Made by a program: the position numbers and the translations under genes. Below, piece after piece: positions 47,601-58,007 of a stretch of DNA of 64,000 nt (position 1 is its first letter; the number at the start of each line of letters is the position of its first letter). The notes below the pieces were generated by a model that worked only from the letters and a program-made list of their open reading frames with translations, did not search any database and had not been told where the DNA came from. The stretch comes from Cotesia glomerata (lineage: Eukaryota > Arthropoda > Insecta > Hymenoptera > Braconidae): positions 4,836,001 to 4,900,000 of the forward strand of contig NC_058161.1 in NCBI RefSeq assembly GCF_020080835.1, read 5' to 3'.

Positions 47601-48720
47601 TAAAGTGAATACTTTTTTTAATTAGCAGTAATTTATCAATCTTTAATAATATATTATAATAATAATCTAATTACTCAATTGACCTTAAACAAAAAAGCAT
47701 CCGCTTTTTTTTTCTTCAAATTTTTTTAATCTTCACAAAAAAAAATTATTTCTTATCTTCAAGCATTTAAATTCTATTAAATATTAATTGCCCATTAAAA
47801 AAAATCATTTCAACATCACCATGACATTAATTAAAAAAAAAAAACTTTCAAGACATTAATCTAAATAACTTATTTTAAGAAACGAAAAATAATCACCAAT
47901 TATAATTTATTAATAAAATAATTATGAAACTAAAATTAGCCGACAGCAAAAGATTTTTATTAATTGAATTACTAATAAAAAAATATTGTTAAGAAATTGC
48001 AAGTTTTTTAAAATTTTTACATGTGCAATTTTTTCTTTTAATTTTTTTGCAATAATTTTGTTAATAAAAAAAATTCTAAAAATTGTCAACTGTCTGCTAA
48101 TTATAATACTAAAGTTAGCCGACGTTTTTAATTTTTTTTTTCAATAATAATTTTTTAATAATTAAAAATAATAAATAATATTTTATATTTATAAATAATA
48201 AAAATAATAAACAATTTTTTTAATAATTAAAAATTATTAAAAAAATTGATTTTAAAAATTGCAATTACAGTTTTTTAAGTTTTTTACAAATGAAATTTTT
48301 TTTTATTTTTTTGTAATAATTTTTTCAATATAAAAAAATACTAAAAATTTTCAGATGTCAGCTAACATAATTTTCATCTGCTAATTTTATTTTCATAAAT
48401 AATTACGACATTAAAGTTAGCAGTCACTAGATAATTTTTTAATTTCTTTTAACAAAAAAATTAGTTCCAAAAAATTATTTTTAAAAAATTGCATTTTTAA
48501 TTTTTTAAAATTTCTACATGTCAATTTTTTTTATATTTTTTTTTTTGGTCATAATTTATTTTTTGAAAAAAATTCTAAAAATTATTAAATATCTGCTAAA
48601 TTTATTATCATTAAATAATTACCTGAGGCATCTTTTGCAGCGTGTTGGCCATCGTACATGTGGATGAAAACCAAGTGGACACAAAGAGTCTCCTTTCACG
48701 CTCCCAAATGTGTGATGCAT
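29687..48720 (-). CDS. Large coiled-coil protein, MTCL/SOGA-like (21 exons)
   Basis: Exons (minus): 48720-48623, 44404-43957, 42198-41946, 41784-41559, 41433-41280, 41182-41056, 41000-40800, 39474-39140, 38994-38712, 38631-38517, 38411-38297, 38185-38057, 36226-35876, 35774-35604, 33366-33211, 32956-32849, 32699-32363, 31136-30998, 30920-30705, 30634-30490, 29794-29687. They sum to 4,215 nt (1,404 residues) with every phase consistent. An in-frame TGA just upstream fixes the ATG. The N-terminus has C14, C28, C31 in CPLGFHPHVRWPTRCKRC, a possible zinc knuckle, then a Ser-rich linker to about 182. Residues 185-1000 are nearly unbroken coiled coil. ELEEEIYEMQDNFR and DQANKNCRILSFKLRKMERK (about 330-375) resemble the core of MTCL1/SOGA proteins, which bind microtubules and polarity factors. 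The tail is Ser/Lys-rich with TPTPPRR. Family call is moderate; golgin-like alternatives remain. Confidence 0.8.
29835..30433. mobile_element. Foldback MITE, last intron of MTCL-like gene
   Basis: Left end GGTGGCGCAAAAAAACCGAC, right end GTCGGTTTTTTTACGCCACC. The arms also share GAGACT, AAAACTAACATTT and GAGGTCGCTCCAAATTT. Flanks TTAA and CTAA suggest a decayed TTAA duplication. Confidence 0.85.
31187..32337 (+). mobile_element. Helitron-like element filling an MTCL-like intron
   Basis: 5' TCTATATTATTAAGAGAATA, 3' near-hairpin AGTCGCATAGTAACCGCA then GATTA and CTAG before T. Further internal 5'-like starts near 31614 and 31880 suggest several elements fused. It lies 51 bases from one exon and 25 bases from the other, so nearly the whole intron is this element. 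Confidence 0.75.
34543..34745. mobile_element. MITE, AGTTAGCAGTCAC subfamily
   Basis: Left end ATGAAAGTTAGCAGTCACTT, right end ATCTGCTAAATTAATTTTCA. This variant with CAGTCACTTGA in place of CCGAC recurs at 48411, 50800 and 51200. Confidence 0.65.
34752..35177. mobile_element. CACTGATAGAAGG MITE, split by a second MITE
   Basis: Left TIR CACTGATAGAAGGATTTATT at 34752; the right TIR is cut in two (CAAATCCTTCTA at ~34949, TATCAGCG at 35170-35177). The interior is runs of TTTGTATTTAATAAAT-type phrases. Confidence 0.8.
34960..35169. mobile_element. 210-bp MITE with TA duplication, nested
   Basis: Ends GGGTAAAAGATCCTATTAGT and CACTAATGGGGTCTTTTACC. It sits in the TA of the older MITE's TTCTATCAG end, with TA at both borders. 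Confidence 0.85.
36309..38031. mobile_element. CACTGATAGAAGG-type MITE opened by a Helitron
   Basis: Left TIR ACTGATAGGAGGATTTTTTT at 36309, right TIR AATAAATCCCTCTATCAGTG ending 38031. Both flanking segments (36309-36440, 37845-38031) are rich in ATTTATTAA phrases. The middle 1.2 kb is a minus-strand Helitron. The right TIR ends 26 bases from the exon ending at 38057. Confidence 0.65.
36590..37770 (-). mobile_element. Minus-strand Helitron-like element with four hairpin blocks
   Basis: On the minus strand it begins near GAGAATAAGAAAAATTTTGT (about 37745-37764) and then has four tandem ~210-bp blocks, each an inverted pair of TAAGCTCATC and GATGAGTGTAACATC around an AT palindrome. The diagnostic 3' hairpin and CTAG are not present, so the 3' end is truncated. 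Confidence 0.65.
39500..40790 (-). mobile_element. Inverted, split copy of the 21140 repeat
   Basis: 39500-39650 repeats the GAGCTC phrases and GGTTGACC; 40470-40780 read on the minus strand repeats CCACGTCGAT, AATCGGTTAATTCGTTCG and GGAATAACT of the 21480-21620 segment. Between them, about 39660-40440 is unrelated AT-rich DNA, probably a later insertion. Confidence 0.5.
43154..43567. mobile_element. Two tandem MITEs, AAAGTTAGCCGAC family
   Basis: Copy one about 43154-43390 (AAAGTTAGCCGACATTTTTA ... GATGTCAGCTAATTTAAT), with an internal duplication of its middle; copy two about 43398-43567 (AAATTAGCCGACATTTTTAA ... GATGTCGGCTAATTTAAT). A third, weaker copy precedes at 42960-43145. Confidence 0.7.
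43574..43841. mobile_element. Complete CACTGATAGAAGG MITE
   Basis: 268 bp with TIRs CACTGATAGAAGGATTTATT and ACAAATCCTTCTATCAGTG. The uninterrupted member of the family that shows what the copies at 34752 and 36309 lost. Confidence 0.85.
45021..45726 (+). mobile_element. Helitron-like element, first of a head-to-tail pair
   Basis: 5' TCTATGTTATGAAGAGAATA, 3' imperfect hairpin GCAGTCACATAGTGTCTGC then AGGTTG and a mutated end TTGG. Lies in the first intron of the MTCL-like gene. Confidence 0.7.
45727..46458 (+). mobile_element. Helitron-like element, second of the pair
   Basis: Starts TCTATATGATTAAGAGAATA directly at the end of the previous copy; 3' region AGTCGCATAGTGACT, GGTTG and CTAA. 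Head-to-tail arrays are a known product of rolling-circle transposition. Confidence 0.7.
46797..47378. mobile_element. Large palindrome carrying a tRNA-like core
   Basis: Outer ends TATATAAATTAAAGTTTTAG and CTAAAACTTTAATTTATATA. The arms pair over their whole length (GCGCCTAGCGGTCAAGTGAC; CAACGGATGGACATTCCATC; GAGCAAAGACAAACTTTGAA and complements). The right arm has about 30 extra bases near 47230. The only unpaired core is a degenerate tRNA at 47036-47108. No target duplication beyond the palindromic TATATAA could be read. Confidence 0.85.
47036..47108 (-). pseudogene. Degenerate tRNA-like sequence (anticodon TGT?)
   Basis: D arm GCTT/GAGC with AACTGGTA loop; anticodon stem CCTGA/TCAGG with loop CATGTTA; perfect T arm CCAGG TTCGATT CCTGG. 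The acceptor GGCCCGG/CTTGGAA pairs poorly and position 33 is A, not the required U, so it should not work as a tRNA. If read, TGT would be threonine. The intact A and B boxes could still recruit Pol III. Confidence 0.7.
47931..48377. mobile_element. Two adjacent MITEs, AAAGTTAGCCGAC family
   Basis: First about 47931-48104 (CTAAAATTAGCCGACAGC ... CAACTGTCTGCTAATTATAA); second about 48108-48377 (CTAAAGTTAGCCGACG ... CAGATGTCAGCTAACATAAT), enlarged by an AATAAT-rich stretch. A CAGTCAC-type copy follows at 48411-48613. Confidence 0.7.
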
Positions 48721-50320
48721 TTTCTCGAGTTCTCAAATTATCATTGAATAACGGCGGTAACAATCACAACTATTATTACTAATAATAATAATAATATATT
48801 TAATAATAGCAGTAAGTATAAAAAAACTCTCCATTGATTTAGGACTTAAACCCAGGCTTTTCTATTTTATATGACGCACCTTGTTAAAACAAAGTCTATC
48901 TTTAGATCTATCAGAGAGACATTCTGAACACGCGCATAAGCTAAATTAACTCTTCGAAATATTTTCATAACAATTTATCAATCAACCGGATGTTTTTTTT
49001 TTAATAAATTTATTCACTAGCATTATTAATATATTTACTATCTACTAAATTATTTTTATAAATAAATAAAAATCACTCAATAATATTTATTACATTTTAA
49101 ATCTAAGAATTTTTATATTCTTCAGTGAGTAATTTTTTTTCTTCATACATAATTATCGATATTATAATTTATAAGCCCGTATTTTTGATCACTAATCCAA
49201 CCATTAAATTCAAGATAAATGAGATTAAATTAAATCGATTACGTAACTTTCATAAACGCACCAACATAATTTGAAATCACTTAAAGTCACAATAAAAAAA
49301 AAACCTTGTTAAAAGTATCTTAATCACTTTATTTATACTGAATTCAATTTATAATCTCACATTGATTTTTTTACAGTGTCGCTTCAGTGTACAACATAAA
49401 CAAATTGAAAGAAGAATATGATAATACTTAATACTTAAAAGAAGAATAATTTAATATTAAGAAGATACAAAAAACAAATTTCAAGCAAGTAAGACTAATT
49501 CATTTTTAAATACTTGCTATCTTTTTTACACAAGCGATTTTTTTTTGTTGCAGAAATTTTGTTGCAAAATTTTAAAAGCGCTGGATTGCAAAAGCTAAAT
49601 GTAGCAAAATATGCAATGTGATAATAATGATAATAATCCACAATATAATAGAAGACAATAATGTAAGAGTGATTCCGCGTGTCCCGCCATCAACTAAGTT
49701 AAGCGTGGTTTAACTGACGGGGGTTGCTATTACGGGCAACAGCTTACCAGCTCGCATCAGCATCTCAGACACTACAGACCATTGCACACATTACATATCA
49801 CACGTTATACATCTACTAATAATAATAATATATAGAAGCTAACTAATACGAAAGCTCTACTCATACTAAAAGCTTCAAATGTGTGGATTATTGGAACGTT
49901 GCCAATCTATATATAATTATTCTCTAGGATATATATAGGTCACCGGATTCCCACAAATTTTGTTAATACATACTCACTCACAGGCCCATTTTTTTCACAC
50001 TATCAATTATAGACATGACCTAATTTATGCACGGAAAAAAGAAAACTCGAAAAATTACAGTATATAATGCAACGTCGCGCTTCGTGATGAAAACTGGAAA
50101 AATTACAGTTTCAGATTGTAATTATTACAGGTTTTATAAGAATTACATTGTAGAATGTAATATTTACATTGAAAGCTCTAAAAATTAAATTAAAAAATTG
50201 AATTTAGAAAAATGTTATTTCAAACTGTAATTTTTCTAGTTTTGATTACGACGGGACCGATTTTACATTTTATACTGTAATTATAATTATTCCTGTTTTC
50301 TTTTTTCCGTGTGACACTGA
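48721..50320 (-). promoter_or_regulatory. Upstream region of the MTCL-like gene
   Basis: Should hold the 5' UTR and promoter, but no start can be placed. About 49660-49760 is less AT-rich (GATTCCGCGTGTCCCGCCAT, then GGGGGTTGCTATTACGGGCA) and is the best candidate. 50040-50310 contains inverted ACAGT/ACTGTAAT phrases between CACGGAAAAAAGAAAA and TTTTCTTTTTTCCGTG, probably another small TIR element. Confidence 0.35.
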
Positions 50321-50370
50321 AATTAGCAGACATCTGAAAATTTTTGAAATTTTCATAACAAATCAATGAT

Positions 50371-51046
50371 TACACAGAAAAAAAATTTCTTGAATCAAGT
50401 ATATTCAATGGTTTTCTAACGCAACCTCGTATCTTAAAAATGACGATTTTGGAGACGTGAAAAATAGCTTATAAAAAATTAATATTCATCTAAAAACAAT
50501 ATTTATCAATTGTATTTACTAAAAATACTATCGTATTTATTATTAATCTGGTTAATATTTTTTTTCAGTAACGCGTTTATAATTAATTATTAATTTTTCA
50601 GTTGAACCTTTTCATCTTCAAAAATCGAGATACGAGGTTGCGTTAGAAAACCCTCGATATAATTTTGAAGAACTTGATGTTCTTGATTTGAGTAGAAAAA
50701 TTCTTGATTTAAGAAAATTTTACTTGATTCAAGAATTTTTCGTCTTGATTCAAGACAATTACCCTCTTCGAAATTATATTCTTGGTTCAAGAATTTATGA
50801 CATTAAAGTTAGAAGTCACTTGACTATTTTTTATTTTTTTTTAACAAATAAATTTGTTCCGAAAAATTATTTTTGAAAAATTGGATTTTTAATTTTTTTT
50901 AATTTCTAAATGTCAATTTTTTTTCTATTTTTTTTTTACCAAAATTTACTTGCTACAAAAATTTATTAAATTATCAAATATCTGCTAAATTAATTTTCAT
51001 CAAGAATTTTTCTCTTGAATCAAGTTAATTTTTTTTTCAGTGTATA
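50371..51046. mobile_element. TACACAGAAAAAAA TIR element with nested foldback
   Basis: Left end TTACACAGAAAAAAAATTTC, right end GTTAATTTTTTTTTCAGTGT; interior CTTGATTCAAGAATTTT phrases. Interrupted by a 248-bp foldback (50415-50662) and by a CAGTCAC-type MITE (50800-51001). Confidence 0.6.
50415..50662. mobile_element. TIR element, TTTTCTAACGCAACC family, copy 2
   Basis: Ends TTTTCTAACGCAACCTCGTA and TACGAGGTTGCGTTAGAAAA; compact version of the element at 14527. Confidence 0.8.
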
Positions 51047-51199
51047 AAAAAAATATTTTTAAAAATTCGCACTTATTTTTTTAAACTTCTACAAGTGAAA
51101 TTTTTTTTCTAAATTTTCATTGTTTTCATAATTTAATTGTTAAAAAAATCTAAAAAATTGTTAGATGTCTGTTAAATTCAGTATCACTCTCATTTTATG

Positions 51200-53350
51200 A
51201 TATTAAAGTTAGCTGTTACGACCATTTTTTAATTTTATTTAAAAAAAAAAATTTGTTTCAAAAAATTATTTTAAAAAAATTGCATTTTTTATTTATTAAA
51301 TTTTCTAAATGTCAATTTTTTTTCTCATTTTTTTATGCAGTAATTTATGAGAAAAATTCTTAAAGTTATTAGATATCTGCTAAATTAATTTTCATCCTAA
51401 TTTTTACAAATGCAGTTTAGGTAAAACAGACACGTTAAAAGGAAAAAAATTTATAAAAATTAAGTTAGCCGACATTTAAAAATTTTTAGAATTTTTTTTA
51501 TTAAAAAAATTATTACAAAATAATAAAAAAAAATTTACAATTGTAAAATTATTGAAAATTTATAAGTGCAATTTTTTAAAAATATTTTTTATAATTTAAT
51601 AAATAAAAAAAAATCAAAAAATTAAAAACGGCTAACTTTAGTATTATAAAAAATCTTTATTATTATTAAAATATTTATAGTGAATAATTCACTAATTGAC
51701 TTATCTCAAAGCCAGTAAATTAAAAGAGTAATTACGATTTTTACCTTGATAATTTTAATGTCATAATAAAATCTTCATAAAATTTAACAAAAGTTTAGAA
51801 ATTAACGTCCGTGATAAAAAAGATTTTTTCTCATAATTAAATGATTTTTTCACATCCGTTTTGTCGACCAAAAGTGTTTTTTTTTTTTTTTTTTTTTTTT
51901 AGATTACAGAGTACTCAAGGTTAGCTGGTCTAAAATTTTCACAGTTAATTATTTATAACTAGCCAAAGCAGTTCCCAAAAATTTCTTTCACAAGTCGTAT
52001 GTCGTTTTATTACGAAAAATGACCTGTTTTGTTAATTTATCGCTTCTTTAGTAGCGAACTATGCTGATGAAGGTATTTAGTCTTAATGTAAGACATTAAA
52101 ATTTTTATTACTTGTTTAGTCTTTAAACAATTGGAAACAATTAAGTTAAACAGCAGCTAAAGTGTCATCTGTTTTTTATTTTAAAAACTATTAATTATTT
52201 CTTAATTTTTAGGTTGAATTTAGAACAGTTGCTCAAATTGAAACTTGGAATGTTGCTAATAATAGTATTTTTTTTTTTTTTTTTTTTTTTTAATGATATT
52301 CATTCACTGGATACTGGATAGCTCTATAATAGAAAGGTAAAAGTTTTCTCATATTTAGAATGAAAGCGAATTTTTTTAGATTGACCTTATTTGCTCGGCC
52401 TTCACTCATAAATCTTTTTAAAAATCGGTTTTAGGAATATAGGTGTCGATTCTCGTTCTCACACTCAGATTCAATGGACCATTGCTTTGTATTGTATAAC
52501 AAATAATATAAGCCTGAAAACAATTTTTCTCTGAAAATAAAAATGACTCAAGAAGTTTCTAGTAGAATTTGTCAGAAGAAAATTGATTAAAAAATCGTTT
52601 GACGTCGCCATGACAGTACCTCTTTTCTGTTGACAAATTTTTGTTATTAATTAATTTTGAGGTTGAAAAAAATTAAACCACACCTTATTTAATTAATTAC
52701 ATTAATTTATTTAATTCAAACTTTTCAAAGTATTTATTTTTATTATTTTTTTATAAAAAAAAAGTATTTAAAAACTATTAATAATAATTTATATAAAAAT
52801 TATTGTTTAGAGGTTATGAAGCTAACAAACACATTGTTGTCAATTGTCTGAAAATTTAAAAACAAGCAGCCATATTTGAAAAAATGGCCGCATTAAAATT
52901 CATAAAGTCAAAAATATTAAAGAAGAATATTGAAGTCAATTTTTTTTTATTTTAATAATTAAATTATATAACAATTACCCGATATTTAAAAATTTTTAGA
53001 ATTTTTTTTATTAAAAAAATTATTAAAAAAAATTTATTGAAAAAATTTCACATATAGAAAGTTTTAAAAATTATAGTGCAATTTTGTAAAAATTTTTTTT
53101 TAGTTCTAATTTAATTAATAAAAAAAAATGAAAAATTGTTGGACGTCGGTTAATTTTAATATCATTCAAATTAATGAAAATAAAGTTAGCCGACATCTAA
53201 AAATTTTAATGATTTTTTTTATTAAAAAATAATTACAAACAAATTTTTTTCATTTGTGAATAACTTCAAAAACTACAAGTGCAATTTTGAAAAAATATTT
53301 TTTAATTATAATTTAATAGATTGAGCAAAATAAAAAAATAAAAAATGTTG
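51200..53350. repeat. MITE cluster with two T24 runs
   Basis: Copies of the AAAGTTAGC family at about 51200-51396, 51465-51646, 52969-53160 and 53177-53345, some nearly end to end. Runs of 24 T at 51877-51900 and 52268-52291. The sequence between (51900-52960) shows no gene. Confidence 0.6.
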
Positions 53351-53998
53351 GCTAAGTTGATTATTATTTTAAATTATTATGAAAAAATTTTAATAAAAAA
53401 ATTCCACATCTAGAAATTGAATAAAAATTTATAATTTTTTTTATTGTAATAATCAAAGAAGAAATATTAATTTGCATTAACGTAAGCATTACAAATAAAT
53501 ATCTTTAATTCAAAATATATTTTTAAAAATTTGAGAGTTGTTTTAATTTCAGATTAATTTAAAAAATAAAGAAGAAATATCTAAAAGGTATTTTTGGTGA
53601 ATGTAAAAGAGTTACCCTTGAAAAATGACGTATTGTAAACAGGAAAATAATCAGCGTAGATCAGTAGTAATAGTCAATAGAAGTTGGACAAATAAAGAAG
53701 GGTAATAAAAATAAGTAAAAGTACGTAATACAATAAGTAACAAACAAGCAAGTAATAGTAAATGTAAAGACGGATATAAAGAAGTATAAAAGCCGGTAGT
53801 ATCCGGCTTTTATCGTATCCCGGTACATTGGTATGGCCAAACATAACATAACGAGAAAATAAAGAGAGACTAGCTGGATTCAGTAACCAAGTAAGCATGC
53901 TATGGGTTTGGTATATATGGAATGGCACAGCATGGTATGGTATACGGATATACCAAGATACCAAACATAAAGGTAAAGCTAAATAAAAAGCAAATGAA

Positions 53999-54210
53999 AT
54001 GAAAATACAGCGTTTAAACGCCGCAACAAGACAACAGTTCACTGGCCCTCTCCCTCTCACTCAGCTTGGCCAAAGGCCACTAGCGCCTTGTCCTATTTCT
54101 GACGTCACAAGTCGTCGACGTCCAAGACGTAGTCGTAGTCCAAGACATAGTCATAGTGATAGCGCCTTACGTTCGCCAACAGATCTGCCAACTGTTGCTG
54201 GTATTGGTAA
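53999..54210 (+). other. Possible first exon/promoter of a plus-strand transcript
   Basis: A GC-richer island with a 72-codon frame from ATG at 53999 rich in Arg/Ser (SRRRPRRSRSPRHSHSDS) that runs into a strong donor GGTAAGTAAGT near 54209. It contains a perfect CRE palindrome TGACGTCA at 54100-54107. No downstream exon is recognised within the window, so this could be a 5' exon of a gene extending to the right, a lncRNA, or chance. 54290-54370 is a GATGGTGATG-type repeat. Confidence 0.25.
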
Positions 54211-54910
54211 GTAAGTCTTGCATTTCTTCATATACTTCTTTGTACTTGTATTGTATCCTATTGTATTGCTATTGCAGGTATTATATCGAGGTGTATTTAA
54301 TCGAGAAGAGTGTGGTGGTGATGCTGATGGTGATGGTGATGATTGTGGAGGTGGAGGTGGTGGAGGAAAGGCGCGAAGAAACCAAATAGAAGGAGAAGAA
54401 ATGGTTAGCGCATGCGTCTTTACAGGTAAAGATGGTGAACGTCTTTAAGACTCTCACTGACGGTTAAACTGTCCGTGGTGGCCCACCAGACGGTCGGTCA
54501 TGTCCGTATTTTAATTTATATACTTAGATATACATTATATATTCTATCTGTTCTATCTCTAGTGACCATCTACTCCTAAAACACTCTTTAGTCAGCTTGT
54601 TTTTTTATTTATTTATTTCTTCTTCTTTTTCTTCTTCATCTTCAGAGCCAGTGTTTGCTCGTGACAGTGCCAAATAATTATTTTGTGTTTCGCGGGTTTT
54701 TTTTTCAAATTTTTATTTTTTTGTGTGGTGATTTATAAATGACAGGACTTGAGATTTTTAATTGTAAATAAGTCTGAGGATTATGAACGAGATTGGTACA
54801 TGTGCTTGGTGACTGAGATTTTTTTTAATTATCAGAAATTACGTGCATACAACTTCCTGTTAATTTTTTGGTACGTTTTTAAATGATTATTTTATTTATT
54901 TTAATATGAC

Positions 54911-55107
54911 ACTGAAGTTAGCAGACGCCTAAAAATTTTTGATTTTTTTTATTAATTAAATTATAACTAAAAAGATATTTTTTAAAAATTGCACTTATAG
55001 CTTTTCAAGTTTTTTACATGTGAAATTTTTCTTTTTATTTTTTAATTGAAATTTTTTCAATAAAAAATTTCTAAAAATTTTGAAATGTCGGCTAACTTCA
55101 TTTTCAT
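54911..55107. mobile_element. MITE, AAAGTTAGCCGAC family
   Basis: Left end CTGAAGTTAGCAGACGCCTA, right end GAAATGTCGGCTAACTTCAT. Confidence 0.75.
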
Positions 55108-57810
55108 ATTTTAATTTATTTAGTTGGGTTTTAATTTAAAATAACTACAAGTTAAGTATGTATGTATTTTTATGAATAGATAGATTTTTTTTGGCAAAAA
55201 GAGTTTGTCGACCCGGGTGGTGGGTCAAATAACCAGTTTCTTCCAGTCGTTGAAATCTCCGGCGAGATACCAACTCAGTATATAGAAAATATCCACCAGT
55301 TGAATCGATAAAAGGTTGTTTTGTCCATATGGACATTGCGGATTAACTTTAAAAGAAATTATCTTTCAAATATGGTATTTTTAAAGTTGTAACCAAGTGA
55401 AAGCCTGGAAATAACACCAAATATAGCGGGTACAATCTATTAAATTAATATCTATAAAAAAAACTAGAGTCATTGCTCTTTTCTTCGTAAAAACCACTAA
55501 CAACATTTGTATCTAAATCTATCTGTTTATTTATTCTCTTCTCTTCTCTTTACTCGCTATATATACTTATTCTCATTTACATGGTGCTATTTTTAGCCCG
55601 CATTACAATTTAGCCTTATCGTTCGACACGAGTCCTTGCGGATAACGACTTGGAGGAAATAACTCCCGATAGAAATAAAAAAAAGGACTCGTAGGAGCCA
55701 AGGATACAAAAGTTTACCGAAAAAGAGCTCTAAAAAAGTAGAGTTTGTTGCACTGGGAGTTCGAGGCGTGGCGGAGAGCTGCTTGAGAGGCTGTTGCTCG
55801 TCCTCGACAGCCTTCGCATTCTTCGTGCAAGTGAAAGCACCCGGACTTGGAGAGATGAGACGCCTGGTGTTGTCGTATTCACTTCTACTAGCGTGAGAAG
55901 ACAGTCATTTCTCGTCATTATTATTATCATCATAATTATTATTTTTCATTAGTTTTCTAAATTATAAAATAACACTATGAATTATTTTATTCATCGCAAT
56001 ATTCATTGCTGTCATTTTAATTTTTTTCCCCAGACTTGAATTATAGCTCCAGTATTAATAATTCAATTATTTTAAATTTTATCCAAGCCTACTCGGCAAA
56101 CTAGTCTTCTAAAACTAAAATCTTTTATATCTAAAACAAGTCTGGTCATCAAAGACTTTTTTTTTTTTTGGAATTTTCGTTTGGACGTTTTGCATCCGCG
56201 TGCCTTATTTCTTATGTCATACTCCTTATTTTATATATAAATTTATTCTTCATGATTATGATATATTCTTGAATCCCCACTCAAGTAGTATACAAAAGTT
56301 TTAAACCGTCTTGAAACTACGTGCCCGATCCCCGTCTCTTTCTCCGTTCACAGCCCCGCTATTACGAAATTCGCAAGTTATATAAAAAGCCTCCAGTGTC
56401 TCGCGTGTCTTTCTTTCGTTCTTTCTCTTTGTTTGTTATTTAAGCCCGTTTATTAATTACAACATCCAGTCCACAGTCACACTTGCAAGTAAACGCATTA
56501 AAAATTTTTATTTACAAATAGCAAAAATTTCCCTTGCGTTTTAAATAATAAACATAAAAAATTACCGCAAAAAATATATCGGGCAACGGTGAAAAATAAT
56601 TGACCATCAGAGAAATACTTATGATTATTACTATAGAGCAAGTAATCATGTATGAGTATATATGTGTGGTACTTGTCTGAAGTCGGGCAACTTTTCCACT
56701 CTCTAAAGATAATAAATGCATACGGGATATAATGACCAGCCCTGGTTTATGCTAGACTCGCGGCCTTCGTGGAATGCCACGCTTCAAGAACTCTTTCCCG
56801 GCACACTTTTGCTACTCATATATTTTAACATATACATATTCATTTTTTGTTATTACTTTTTACAAATGTATGTTATCACTAGGGCCCGGAAAGTTGTCGT
56901 GGTCGTGGTCCCTTTTAAAAGTATAAATATTAAATATATACACACATATTTTTGTTGGTATATTGGTGTGTAGGCAAAGAAGATTAGTATAGAAAGAAGA
57001 TGATATTTCCATCGATTTAAAAGGTCAGATGAGTAAATTCCGTCATGTTAAATGTGATGGAAGCTTGGGGGGGATTCGATTGGAAACTTTGACTCTGGTA
57101 TGTCGTGATTACCAATGGCGAAATTATTTTATCTAGGTTATTATAAAAAGCTCCATGCGAGTTAATATAATATTCATTTTTAATATTTGAACTTTTTAGT
57201 TTCACTTGCATCAATCTTGCCGTTCATGATGATTGTAATTATCTTGGTTAAAAATACTGATTGAAAATAATTTAAAAAAGCCATTCGGCTGAAGTGGAAG
57301 TAGATTTTTAAAATGAAAATTTAGTTTTTATGAAATAATATTAACAATTTTAATATATAACTTAATTTATTGATTAAAAAAAATTTCAATAATAAATTTA
57401 AAATTGATTTTTTTCAATAAAATATTTTGTAAAGTAAAAAGTTTCTTTAATATTTATCAAACAATTTTGAAGATTATGAAATTGGAAAATACATAAAAAA
57501 AATGAAAAATTAAAAAAAAGCTGATTGTCACAATTTTAACAAATTTTCAAAAAAATTTATAAATATTTTAAAATTGTGATATTCAACTTTTTTTTTTAAA
57601 TTGTTCGTTTTTTTTAAAAAAAAATATATCAAAAAAAGATAAAATAGAAATTTTATCCAAAAATATAAGAGCCAAAATTTTTTCCAACTTTTTAAGGCAA
57701 AAAAGCTATCGAAATCTTTATTCTTTTCTTTCACGACATTTTTTATCATAAATCCACCTTAAAAACAAGCAGAATAAAAAAAAAATTTTTAAATGTTAAT
57801 TTTTCATAAC
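55108..57810. other. Non-repetitive spacer, no gene recognised
   Basis: Less AT-rich than the rest and largely free of the window's repeats, so it may be regulatory or part of a long intron of a gene outside the window. A TATAAAAAG at 56380 precedes a CT-rich stretch but no frame follows. 55790-55835 shares CAGCCTTCGCATT and GTGAAAG with 63099-63125. Confidence 0.4.
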
Positions 57811-58007
57811 ACTAAAGTTAGCCGACGTTTTTAATTTTTTGATTTTTTTTTAATTATTAAAATAGAACTAAAAAATATTTTTTAAAAATTGCACTTTTAG
57901 TTTTTCGAGTTTTTTACAAATGAAAATTTTTTTAATAATTTTGTAATAGTTTTTTTAAGAAAAAAAAACTCTAAAAATTTTTAGATTTCGGCTAACTTAA
58001 TTTTCAT
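57811..58007. mobile_element. MITE, AAAGTTAGCCGAC family, well preserved
   Basis: Left end CTAAAGTTAGCCGACGTTTT, right end GATTTCGGCTAACTTAATTT; about 197 bp. Confidence 0.8.

Noticed and set aside
55730..55933. 67-codon minus-strand frame in a GC-richer block
   Set aside because: No recognisable domain and no splice partners; the Ser/Arg-rich reading is expected from the base composition.
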